From assembly GCF_023656565.1 (NCBI RefSeq), contig NZ_JAMOKG010000003.1:1-64000 (forward strand): a DNA stretch of 64,000 nt, read 5' to 3'. The translations under genes were made by a program, and so were the position numbers. Position 1 is the first letter of the stretch. Every line of letters begins with the position of its first letter. This document shows, piece by piece, positions 43,463 to 51,425 of this stretch. The DNA comes from Flavobacterium tyrosinilyticum. GTDB lineage: Bacteria; Bacteroidota; Bacteroidia; Flavobacteriales; Flavobacteriaceae. The notes under the pieces are model-generated. The model was not told the origin of the DNA. It did not search any database and worked only from the letters and a program-made list of their open reading frames with translations.

Positions 43463-44863
43463 CTATTTGCCGATGCAAAAATTAGCGAAGATATTCCCAA
43501 GTAATTCGTCATTAGAGACCTGACCTGTAATAAGTCCAAATTGGTATAAAGCTTCACGAATATCAAGCGCCATAAGATCACTTGAAAGTCCAGATTCTAA
43601 ACCGTATTTTACTTTTTGTATTTCATCTAAAGCTTTTAATAACGAATCATAATGTCTTGTATTCGTAACAATTGTTTCATTATTGCGAAGTGCTCCTGTA
43701 TTAACAAAAGATAACAATTCATTCTTTAAATCCTCTACTCCTATTTTTTCTTTTGCAGAAATCAATAAAAGTTTTGCATTTAAGTTTTCTAGCTGATTGG
43801 TAATATTGGCTACTTCATCAGCAGACAAAATATCTTTTTTGTTTACCACAATAAGCAAAGGCTTCAGCGGATATTTATTCTTAATCTGCTCAATCTCATT
43901 TACGAATTCACAACTTGAAGCCTGAAATTTCAATCCGTCAAATAAATAAATCACAACTTGCGCTTGATCTATTTTTTCGAATGTTTTCTTGATTCCAATA
44001 CTTTCTACAACATCTTTAGTATCACGAATTCCAGCCGTATCAATAAATCTAAATCCGATACCGCCAATTACCAATTCGTCTTCAATAGTGTCACGAGTTG
44101 TTCCAGCAATGTCCGAAACAATTGCTCTTTCTTCATTCAACAAAGCATTCAATAGCGTCGATTTACCAACATTTGGTTCACCTACAATTGCAACTGGAAT
44201 TCCGTTTTTAATCACATTTCCAACAGCAAACGAATCAATTAAACGTTTTAAAACAAATTCGATTCTGTTTAATAGCTCGTGAAACTGCGTTCTGTCAGCA
44301 AACTCTACATCTTCTTCTGCAAAATCCAATTCCAATTCAATTAAAGAAGCAAAATTTAAAAGCTCTTCTCGAAGTTTTGCAATTTCATTACTAAAACCAC
44401 CACGCATTTGCTGCATCGCGATTTGGTGAGAAGCCTCATTGTCTGATGAAATCAAATCGGCCACCGCTTCTGCCTGCGATAAATCTAATTTTCCGTTTAA
44501 GAAAGCTCTTAACGTAAACTCACCTGCATCTGCCATTCTACATCCATTTCGAAGCAATAATTGAATAATCTGCTGCTGAATATAAGTTGATCCGTGGCAC
44601 GAAATTTCGATAGTATCTTCGCCAGTGTAAGAGTTCGGACCTTTAAACACCGAAACCAAAACTTCGTCTAGCGTTTTGCTTCCGTCTACAATATGCCCTA
44701 AATGAAGTGTATGCGTTTTCTGTTTGGTTAAATCTTTGTTTTTAATAGATTTAAAAACCGAATTACCAATTGTAATAGCTTCAGCTCCAGAAATACGAAT
44801 TATGGCGATAGCTCCAGCTCCCGAAGGTGTAGCCAAAGCAACTATAGAATCTTGATTTATCAT
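43463..44863 (-). CDS. mnmE: MnmE (TrmE), tRNA uridine-5-carboxymethylaminomethyl modification GTPase
   Basis: MnmE with MnmG makes the cmnm5U34 modification at the wobble position of several tRNAs. The start is set at MINQDSIVALATP (44863), because a TACCTTTG box ends 4 nt before it; the 28 codons upstream in frame are then untranscribed. The 466-residue product has the N-terminal tetrahydrofolate-binding domain (SGAGAIAIIRISG), and the G domain with GEPNVGKSTL, DTAGIRDT and NKKD. It ends with the obligatory CIGK, whose Cys takes part in catalysis. Length matches the family. Confidence 0.97.
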   Translation of the reverse strand: MINQDSIVALATPSGAGAIAIIRISGAEAITIGNSVFKSIKNKDLTKQKTHTLHLGHIVDGSKTLDEVLVSVFKGPNSYTGEDTIEISCHGSTYIQQQIIQLLLRNGCRMADAGEFTLRAFLNGKLDLSQAEAVADLISSDNEASHQIAMQQMRGGFSNEIAKLREELLNFASLIELELDFAEEDVEFADRTQFHELLNRIEFVLKRLIDSFAVGNVIKNGIPVAIVGEPNVGKSTLLNALLNEERAIVSDIAGTTRDTIEDELVIGGIGFRFIDTAGIRDTKDVVESIGIKKTFEKIDQAQVVIYLFDGLKFQASSCEFVNEIEQIKNKYPLKPLLIVVNKKDILSADEVANITNQLENLNAKLLLISAKEKIGVEDLKNELLSFVNTGALRNNETIVTNTRHYDSLLKALDEIQKVKYGLESGLSSDLMALDIREALYQFGLITGQVSNDELLGNIFANFCIGK

Positions 44864-44867
44864 GCTG

Positions 44868-44875
44868 CAAAGGTA
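44868..44875 (-). promoter_or_regulatory. -7 box of mnmE, implying a leaderless or near-leaderless mRNA
   Basis: The minus strand reads TACCTTTG, then CAGC, then the ATG at 44863. Transcription in Bacteroidota starts a few nt after this box, so the mRNA would have almost no 5' leader. It decides the start codon. Confidence 0.65.
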
Positions 44876-45010
44876 TAAAAAAAGGCTTAATTTCTTTTCT
44901 GTACAATCTTGTCCTAAATCAACCAATAAATCTTCGCAATAATTCATATTAATAAATCATTAAGTGTTAAAATACTGATAAATGTCAGGTTAATTTCTAT
45001 GCAGAATGAG

Positions 45011-45018
45011 TAAATTTG
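45011..45018 (+). promoter_or_regulatory. -7 box of the universal stress protein gene
   Basis: TAAATTTG matches TAnnTTTG, 26 nt before the ATG at 45045. It rules out the upstream in-frame ATG at 45006, which would precede transcription. Confidence 0.55.
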
Positions 45019-45044
45019 AGAGACAAACCTTAATCTTAAATACT

Positions 45045-45878
45045 ATGAAAAAGATATTATTTCCAACCGATTTCTCTGACGCTGCTACCAATGCATTTGT
45101 TCATGCTTTAGAATTTGCTAAAGTTGTAAACGCCGAATTAATCTTACTTCATACATTCGAGATACCTGTTTACGACAGCCAATTCTTTCCAGAGAATTAT
45201 GCTTCTATATACAGCTCAATCGAGCTAGCAAAATTTGAAATGTTTAAGGATGAAATTCCAAAACTACGAACTATTGCTGCCGAACGTAATCTAGAAGATA
45301 TTGTAATCAAACACCGTTTAATGGATGGTGATCTAATTTACAATCTTAAAAATGCAGTCGAAGAAGACCAAGTCGATTTTGTAATTATGGGAACCAACAG
45401 CGCTTCTGACTGGACTAAATTTTTCACGGGTTCCAATACCGAATCTGTAATTTCTGGGGTCGAAGTTCCTGTTTTATGTGTTCCTATCGACGCCAAATAC
45501 AAAAAGGTAAAAACAATTGGCTTTACGACACGCTACCGAGAAAAAGACAAAAAAGAACTTAAAAAAATCTTGAAGATTGCTAAAAAAACTGGTGCTAAAG
45601 TAAAGAGTTTATACGTTAAAACGTCTAATTCTGATGTTACAGAGGAAACTAGAAAAGAATGGGAAAGAGATTTTGCTGAAGAAAATGTGGAATTTTTAGT
45701 TTTACCAAGTGATGATGTCAAAGAAACCATTCTTGATTTTATTCTTTACAAAGACATTGATGTTCTAACCACAATAACACATAAACGTTCGTTCTTTGAA
45801 AGTATATTTGACTCTAGTTTTTCAAAAAAAATAGCCAAAGAAGTAACTATTCCTATTTTGGTAATGCACGAAGATTAA
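45045..45878 (+). CDS. Universal stress protein, tandem UspA domains
   Basis: The product from MKKILFPTDFSD (45045) has 277 residues and two UspA-like halves. The first (1-145) is complete, with the ATP-type loop ending in VIMGTNSASDWTKFFTGSNTESVI and VPVLCVP. The second (about 150-277) is more divergent, with the glycine motif degraded (ITHKRSFFESIFDSSFS) but ending VTIPILVMH. Tandem UspA proteins of this length are cytoplasmic stress proteins with unknown biochemical role. Single-gene unit. Confidence 0.9.
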   Translation: MKKILFPTDFSDAATNAFVHALEFAKVVNAELILLHTFEIPVYDSQFFPENYASIYSSIELAKFEMFKDEIPKLRTIAAERNLEDIVIKHRLMDGDLIYNLKNAVEEDQVDFVIMGTNSASDWTKFFTGSNTESVISGVEVPVLCVPIDAKYKKVKTIGFTTRYREKDKKELKKILKIAKKTGAKVKSLYVKTSNSDVTEETRKEWERDFAEENVEFLVLPSDDVKETILDFILYKDIDVLTTITHKRSFFESIFDSSFSKKIAKEVTIPILVMHED

Positions 45879-45887
45879 TTTCAATCC

Positions 45888-45919
45888 TTGATGATTTTGC
45901 AACTTAAAAGCTATATTTG
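45888..45919 (+). promoter_or_regulatory. Promoter of the MutS-like ATPase gene
   Basis: TTG (45888-45890), 21 nt, TATATTTG (45912-45919), leader of about 16 nt to the ATG at 45941. It places the first in-frame ATG (45917) inside the promoter. Confidence 0.65.
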
Positions 45920-45940
45920 TATTTCAACCAAAATAATAGA

Positions 45941-47713
45941 ATGAAAGCATATCCAGAAAACGTTGCAAAATACTCAGAACTCTATAATAAAACCAACAAA
46001 AAATACAACAGCATAAGCCTTTTGAGGTTATTAAGTATTTTTCTTTTTTTGTTTTTTATGTTTTATTACATTAAAACAAACGAAATACTTTATGTTATTC
46101 TAGCTGTTTTATCTTTTGCTGGTTTTATTTTTTTAATGAAAATACATTCTCGAGTATCTTTTCAAAGATTGCTTGCAGAAACACTTTTAAAAATTAATCA
46201 GAATGAAATTTCTTTTTTGAAAAGAGAAAAAACTTCTTTCGAAAATGGAGTTGAATTTATCGATTACCATCATCCGTATGCTTACGATTTGGATATTTTT
46301 GGAGAACATTCGTTATTCCAAAATCTAAACAGAACAGCTTCTTTTATCGGAAAAAAAACACTTGCTGAACTCTTACTTCATACACTTCCTGAAAATGAAA
46401 TTTTAGAAAATCAAGAAGCTATAAACGAATTAAAAAGTAAAATCGATTGGAGACAGGAATTTCAGGCTTTGGCCATCATTAGTCAAGATTCTAAACAATC
46501 TTATGAAGCGATAAAGCATTGGACTTCTTTTACAAATAATTCATTACCTAAAGTTTTAGTTGCATTATCATTTATTCTTCCAATAACATTTTTTGGATTC
46601 CTGACTGCGTATTTTATTACATCAAAAACCATTATACTTTCTTATTTGACTTATATTTTTATTGCCAATTTGATCGTTTTAGGAAGAGCTGTAAAGAGAA
46701 TTCAATCGGAAATAGCAAAGGCAGATAATGTCACTAACATCATAAAGCAATATGGTTTATTGATTGAAAAAATTGAACGCGAATCTTTCCAATCTAATAA
46801 ACTAATTCGTTTACAAGAACAGCTTAATTTTAAGAATGCCAAAGCAAGTCAGCATTTAAAACAGCTTTCAGAGTTGTTTTCGAGAATGGATACGATAAAC
46901 AATTTTGTGACAGCGACTTTGTTTAATGGAACTTTTTTATTCAATCTCCACGTTTTAAGAGCGCTTTTAAAATGGAAAGAAGATTATGCTTCTGAAATGA
47001 ATCATTGGATTTCTATTATTGGCGAAATTGAAGCATTAAATAGTCTGGCAAATTTGGCGTATAACAACGATGATTTTGTTTTCCCTGAAATCAATTCTGA
47101 GTATAAAATCGAATTTAAAAATCTGAGTCATCCGCTGCTTAATCCTGCTACAAGAGTTGGAAATGACACGCAATTTTTCCCGCAATCTTTTGTGATTCTA
47201 ACTGGATCTAACATGTCTGGAAAAAGTACGTTTTTAAGAAGCTTGGGAATTAATATGGTGCTAGGCGGAATTGGCTCTGTTGTTTGTGCATCAGAAGCTA
47301 AGATTCATCCACTTCCAGTATTAGTTTCAATGCGATTATCCGATTCTTTATCCGATTCTGAATCTTACTTTTTTGCTGAAATTAAACGTTTAAAACAGAT
47401 CATGGATGCTCTTGAAAATCAGCCTGCTTTTGTTTTATTAGATGAGATTTTGAGAGGTACAAATTCCGACGATAAAAGAAACGGAACAATTGAAGTCGTG
47501 AAGAAAATAATTTCTAAAAAAGCAATCGGAGCCATCGCAACACACGACATAGAAGTTTGTCTGACTACGAATGAATATCCTGAAATTTTAACCAATCAAT
47601 GTTTCGAAGTTGAGATTCAAAACAACGATCTTCACTTCGATTATAAACTCCGAAACGGAATCTGCAAGAACAAAAGCGCAACATTTTTAATGCAGAAAAT
47701 GAACGTAATTTAA
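45941..47713 (+). CDS. Membrane-anchored MutS-related ATPase
   Basis: The 590-residue product (from MKAYPENVAKYSEL) has a pair of hydrophobic segments near residues 28-65 and another pair near 200-245. A MutS-type lever/core (about 260-390) follows, then a C-terminal MutS ATPase domain with Walker A TGSNMSGKSTF, Walker B FVLLDEILRGT and the switch ATHDIEV. It lacks the mismatch-recognition domain of MutS1 and the Smr nuclease of MutS2. This is the widespread but poorly studied Bacteroidota MutS-like family with membrane anchors; a role in DNA transactions at the membrane is only inferred. Confidence 0.85.
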   Translation: MKAYPENVAKYSELYNKTNKKYNSISLLRLLSIFLFLFFMFYYIKTNEILYVILAVLSFAGFIFLMKIHSRVSFQRLLAETLLKINQNEISFLKREKTSFENGVEFIDYHHPYAYDLDIFGEHSLFQNLNRTASFIGKKTLAELLLHTLPENEILENQEAINELKSKIDWRQEFQALAIISQDSKQSYEAIKHWTSFTNNSLPKVLVALSFILPITFFGFLTAYFITSKTIILSYLTYIFIANLIVLGRAVKRIQSEIAKADNVTNIIKQYGLLIEKIERESFQSNKLIRLQEQLNFKNAKASQHLKQLSELFSRMDTINNFVTATLFNGTFLFNLHVLRALLKWKEDYASEMNHWISIIGEIEALNSLANLAYNNDDFVFPEINSEYKIEFKNLSHPLLNPATRVGNDTQFFPQSFVILTGSNMSGKSTFLRSLGINMVLGGIGSVVCASEAKIHPLPVLVSMRLSDSLSDSESYFFAEIKRLKQIMDALENQPAFVLLDEILRGTNSDDKRNGTIEVVKKIISKKAIGAIATHDIEVCLTTNEYPEILTNQCFEVEIQNNDLHFDYKLRNGICKNKSATFLMQKMNVI

Positions 47714-47760
47714 TGGTGAAATGAAAGATTTGAGATGTAAGGTGTAAGATGTAAAAAAAA

Positions 47761-47791
47761 GCTTTGTCAAAGTTTAAAACTTTGACAAAGC
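47761..47791 (+). terminator. Long hairpin, terminator of the MutS-like gene and member of a dispersed repeat
   Basis: GCTTTGTCAAAGTTT and its exact complement are separated by one A, a 15-bp stem, preceded by eight A. The same 31-nt hairpin, with three changes, recurs at 57076-57106. It can terminate transcripts from both sides. Confidence 0.7.
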
Positions 47792-47846
47792 TAGAAATAC
47801 TTCCCATTTTGGAATTTGGAATTTAAAAAATTGGAGTTTAAAAAAA

Positions 47847-49451
47847 TTAGTTTTCCTCGTACATTTCCATCCACAAACGCGTTTCTTCCAAATCGAGTTC
47901 TTTTTCTATTTTACGAAAGATTTCTTCGTTTACAGAACCCAATTTATGCATCGATTCTAATTTTGCTCGTTCTACATTTAGCAGATCGATTTGAATTTTA
48001 GTAAAATCATTAAAGATTTCGCCTCCAAGAAGCTTTCCATTTCCGAAGAAATTGGCAGGAAGTTCGGTCTTTTGCAGACGGTTGAATTTTACTTCATATT
48101 TACTTTTAATATTATGAAGCAATTCATCATTCAGCAAGGAGAAATTATCTTCAATATGGGCGATAGTTTCAGAGACAATCACATTTCTAATATTATACTC
48201 TTCTGCGAGTATCGAGTATCTCTCAATTTTCAGTTTTTTGATAAGCCATGGAAGCGTAAGTCCTTGTATTACCAAAGTCGAAAGTATAACACAGAAAACC
48301 AAATAGATAATTAAATTTCGAAGCGGAAATTCTTCTGTTTTATTCAACATTAAAGGAAGTGCCAGCGCTGCAGCCATAGACACCACACCACGCATTCCAG
48401 ACCAGCCAAAAATGATCATATTTCGGTAATCAAATTGCTCTTTCTCCCGAATCTTTTTACTGATCATTCTTGGAATCATCGTTGCTGGAATAACCCATAA
48501 GAAACGAACCAAAATCACTACTATACTTATAACTGCACCCCAGATAAGTAAAGAATTTCCCGAATAATTACTGATTCCTTCAATAATCTGCCTTAATTGA
48601 AGTCCGATTAAAATAAATATCAAACCGTTTAGAATATTATTGAGTACATCCCAAATTGTATTCGTCATAATTCGGCTTTCATGAGAAAAAATGGTTCCCG
48701 ATCTCGCCGCCAGAAAAAGACCTGTCGTTACCACAGCCAAAACTCCTGAACCTTCAAAATGCTCCGCAAGAAGATAAGAAGCAAATGGAGTTAATAATGT
48801 TAGTGTTACCTCGATAATATCATCACAAACAAATCTTTTATGAATATAGAACATGATGTAACCAACCGCTAAACCTATTGCTATACCCAAAACCGACATT
48901 AAAACAAAATTTAATCCTGCCTGCCATAAAACAAAATTTCCTGCTGTGATTGCCGTAAGCGCATATTTGTACGCCACAAGACCACTAGCATCGTTTACTA
49001 AACTTTCTCCTTCTAGAATAGCAATTAATCTCGGATTAAGCCCTAAACCTTTTGTAATGGCTGTTGCAGAAACCGCATCGGGAGGCGAAACAATTGCGCC
49101 AAGCAAAAAGGCTAACGGCCAAGACATATCATCAATAAGCCAATGTGCAAAAACAGCCACTAATCCTGTCGTAAAAAAGACCAAACCCACAGCGGCAAAA
49201 GTTATCGGACGTATGGATTGCTTAAAGTCAGACCAGCTTGTATGCCAAGCAGCGTGATACAAAAGAGGCGGCAAAAATATAATAAATACTATTTCTGGAC
49301 TTAGGGCAATAACTGGAAGTCCTGGAACAACACTAATAATAACGCCACATAAAACCAAAACAATCGGAATTGGAAAATTGTATCTTTTACTAACAAGACT
49401 AAGAAATGCAACGCCAAAAAGCAGCATTATAATTAAGGTAATATTCTCCAT
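47847..49451 (-). CDS. Na+/H+ antiporter, NhaP/CPA1 family
   Basis: The 534-residue protein has 12 or so membrane helices over the first 410 residues, with the CPA1 core FLPPLLYHAAW, GAIVSPPDAVSATAI and ESLVNDASGLVAYKYA (the ND pair for ion binding) and GWSGMRGVVSMA. A soluble C-terminal tail of about 115 residues, mostly helical, follows. It exchanges cytoplasmic Na+ (or K+) for protons. Monocistronic, converging with the MutS-like gene and divergent from ribB. Confidence 0.93.
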   Translation of the reverse strand: MENITLIIMLLFGVAFLSLVSKRYNFPIPIVLVLCGVIISVVPGLPVIALSPEIVFIIFLPPLLYHAAWHTSWSDFKQSIRPITFAAVGLVFFTTGLVAVFAHWLIDDMSWPLAFLLGAIVSPPDAVSATAITKGLGLNPRLIAILEGESLVNDASGLVAYKYALTAITAGNFVLWQAGLNFVLMSVLGIAIGLAVGYIMFYIHKRFVCDDIIEVTLTLLTPFASYLLAEHFEGSGVLAVVTTGLFLAARSGTIFSHESRIMTNTIWDVLNNILNGLIFILIGLQLRQIIEGISNYSGNSLLIWGAVISIVVILVRFLWVIPATMIPRMISKKIREKEQFDYRNMIIFGWSGMRGVVSMAAALALPLMLNKTEEFPLRNLIIYLVFCVILSTLVIQGLTLPWLIKKLKIERYSILAEEYNIRNVIVSETIAHIEDNFSLLNDELLHNIKSKYEVKFNRLQKTELPANFFGNGKLLGGEIFNDFTKIQIDLLNVERAKLESMHKLGSVNEEIFRKIEKELDLEETRLWMEMYEEN

Positions 49452-49591
49452 TTGAGGTGGTATTTATTAAATTTTGGGTTGTAAAATTTGACGCTAAATT
49501 AAGATTTTATGACAACTAAATTAAATTAGCATTAAAAAAATAGAACATCCATTTATTGACTTATATCAAAGTTTTTGGTTTTAAGGTGCTT

Positions 49592-49599
49592 TAGATTTG
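49592..49599 (+). promoter_or_regulatory. -7 box of ribB
   Basis: TAGATTTG matches TAnnTTTG, 26 nt before the ATG at 49626. No FMN riboswitch fold is seen upstream. Confidence 0.5.
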
Positions 49600-49625
49600 T
49601 TTCTTATTACTTCTAAAAAAAATTT

Positions 49626-50288
49626 ATGATCAGTACAGAATTAAGTCCGTTAGTGCAATTTGGGATTTCGAGTAAAGAACGAGTTGAAAATGCTTTAGAA
49701 CAGCTTAAAAGCGGAAAAGGCGTTTTGGTAACCGACGATGAAAACCGTGAAAATGAGGGCGATCTTATCTTTTCTGCACATCATATCAACGTTCAGGATA
49801 TGGCATTAATGATTCGCGAATGCAGCGGTATTGTCTGTCTTTGTCTTACTAATGAAAAAGCAAACGAATTGGAACTACCCTACATGGTAAAAGAAAATAC
49901 CAGCAGTTTTCAAACTCCTTTTACCATAACTATTGAAGCTAAAAACGGAGTGACAACTGGAGTTTCTGCAAAAGACCGAATTACCACTATAAAAACAGCG
50001 ATTGCAACAAATGCAAAACCAGAACATTTAGCAAAACCGGGACATATTTTTCCGCTTAGAGCAAACGATAATGGCGTTCTAGGAAGAAATGGTCACACCG
50101 AAGGAAGTGTCGATTTAATGAAACTAGCAGGTTTACAGCCTGAAGCCGTTCTTTGCGAATTGATGAATGAAGATGGAAGCATGGCTAAACTAGACAAAAT
50201 CATTAGCTTTGCGCAAGAACACGATTTGGTGGTTTTATCTATTGAAGATATTATTTATTACCGTAAATTCGTTAGAGATTATAACTAG
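49626..50288 (+). CDS. ribB: 3,4-dihydroxy-2-butanone 4-phosphate synthase
   Basis: RibB converts ribulose 5-phosphate to the four-carbon precursor of riboflavin. The 220-residue protein shows [15 protein letters not shown] (Mg ligand Glu residues), [28 protein letters not shown] and GHTEGSVDL. It lacks a GTP cyclohydrolase II domain, so it is a stand-alone RibB, and GTP cyclohydrolase must be coded elsewhere. Flavin demand may link it loosely with the FMN-related locus at 54.9-64 kb, but that is only proximity. Confidence 0.96.
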   Translation: MISTELSPLVQFGISSKERVENALEQLKSGKGVLVTDDENRENEGDLIFSAHHINVQDMALMIRECSGIVCLCLTNEKANELELPYMVKENTSSFQTPFTITIEAKNGVTTGVSAKDRITTIKTAIATNAKPEHLAKPGHIFPLRANDNGVLGRNGHTEGSVDLMKLAGLQPEAVLCELMNEDGSMAKLDKIISFAQEHDLVVLSIEDIIYYRKFVRDYN

Positions 50289-50310
50289 CCCGTTTTAGTA
50301 AATTATTTTT

Positions 50311-50433
50311 AACACATAGAAACATAGCTTTTAGGAGTCTAAATAAGGCGTTTTACTTTTAATAAAACACATAGAGCTATGTGTTTTTATTTTAATCTTA
50401 AACAAAGCAAGACAACCTATGTTTCTATGTGTT
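50311..50433. repeat. Nested inverted repeats after ribB, with terminator-like core
   Basis: A perfect 17-bp inverted repeat (AACACATAGAAACATAG at 50311-50327 and its complement at 50417-50433) encloses a shorter hairpin, AAAACACATAG with CTATGTGTTTT (50364-50387), followed by T. The core hairpin can act as the ribB terminator. The outer arms suggest a mobile or repeated element. Confidence 0.6.
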
Positions 50434-50476
50434 AAAACTAAAATTTATTCACTTCCACGGGTATTGCAACTACATT

Positions 50477-51049
50477 ATGATATATGAACAGCTTAGCAAT
50501 TCTATTCGAAAAAGCATTGACGTTTCTGATGAAGATCTAGAAACCATTCTCTCTTATTTCAAACTTATAAAAAAAGGAAAAAATGAAATCTTGTTAGCTC
50601 AAGGTCAAATTAGTCATGAAACTTTTTTTGTTGCAAAAGGCTGTTTAAGAATCTTTTTTATAAATGAAGAAGGAAAAGACGTTACACGATATATTGCTTT
50701 TGAAAATCAGTTTGCTACCGCTTTGGTTAGTTTTATTACCAAAATGCCTGCGACCGAAAACATTCAGGTTATTGAAAAATCTGAACTATTAAGTATTTCA
50801 CACGAGGATTTTAATCATTTAATGAAAATTATTCCAGAATGGAGAACATTTTACAGCAATTATTTGGAGAAAGCGTATGTAAATAATGCCAATCGTTTAA
50901 TGTCATTTACCACTATGGATGCTTTGGAAAGATACCATCAGCTTTTGAAAATTAATCCTGCAATTGTAAAAAGATTGCCGAACAAAATTGTAGCTTCTTA
51001 TATTAATATTTCTCAGGAAACTTTGAGTCGGTTGAAGTCGAAAGTTTAG
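50477..51049 (+). CDS. Crp/Fnr-family transcriptional regulator
   Basis: From MIYEQLSNSIRKSI (50477; the frame upstream runs into the repeat) the protein has 190 residues. The cyclic-nucleotide-binding fold occupies 15-120 (GQISHETFFVAKGCLRIFF, RYIAFENQFA). The C-terminal HTH has IVASYINISQETLSRLKSK as recognition helix. cAMP-contact residues are not conserved, so it likely binds another ligand or none. This type is abundant in flavobacteria, and its targets are unknown. Confidence 0.88.
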   Translation: MIYEQLSNSIRKSIDVSDEDLETILSYFKLIKKGKNEILLAQGQISHETFFVAKGCLRIFFINEEGKDVTRYIAFENQFATALVSFITKMPATENIQVIEKSELLSISHEDFNHLMKIIPEWRTFYSNYLEKAYVNNANRLMSFTTMDALERYHQLLKINPAIVKRLPNKIVASYINISQETLSRLKSKV

Positions 51050-51162
51050 AGTTATTTTTAGCCACTAAGACGCTAAGACTCTAAGTTTTTTTTTTAGCCA
51101 TGACCCGAGCGATAGCGAACAGGTGAAGCAATTCACGAATTTAATTGAATTATTTTTTAAAT

Positions 51163-51292
51163 ATGAATTGCCTCCAGCTTTAGCTGGAGGTAAAAAAGGA
51201 GAGCAAGAAGGCTTTAGCCAAACTTTGAATTTGGCTAAAGCCTTTTACAATTTAAAACAAAAAACCTCCAGCTAAAGCTGGAGGCAATTCAT
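51163..51292. repeat. REPIN/MITE-like element with three nested hairpins
   Basis: The ends are a perfect 28-bp inverted repeat (51163-51190 and 51265-51292), each containing the hairpin CCTCCAGCTTTAGCTGGAGG (or its complement). Between them lies a third hairpin with a 15-bp perfect stem, AAGGCTTTAGCCAAA with TTTGGCTAAAGCCTT (51208-51244). It sits in a 376-bp gap without genes between two real genes. This looks like the paired-REP (REPIN) elements spread by RAYT transposases; no transposase is in the window. Confidence 0.7.
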
Positions 51293-51425
51293 GTCTATCT
51301 TAATCATCTGAAATCTTTTAAAATCTACGTAAAACCATTTGCGTTTCTTGCGAGTAAATCTTAGCGAATCTTGCTCTAAAAATCAGAATAAAAAAACCGA
51401 ATCTAAAAGATCCGGCTTTATGATT

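Noticed and set aside
49452..49625. FMN riboswitch in front of ribB
   Set aside because: The leader after the -7 box is only about 20 nt and lacks the conserved RFN stems.
51106..51150. GC-richer stretch as a possible tRNA
   Set aside because: It cannot be folded into a cloverleaf and lacks T-loop and CCA-stem features; it looks like a common intergenic repeat word.
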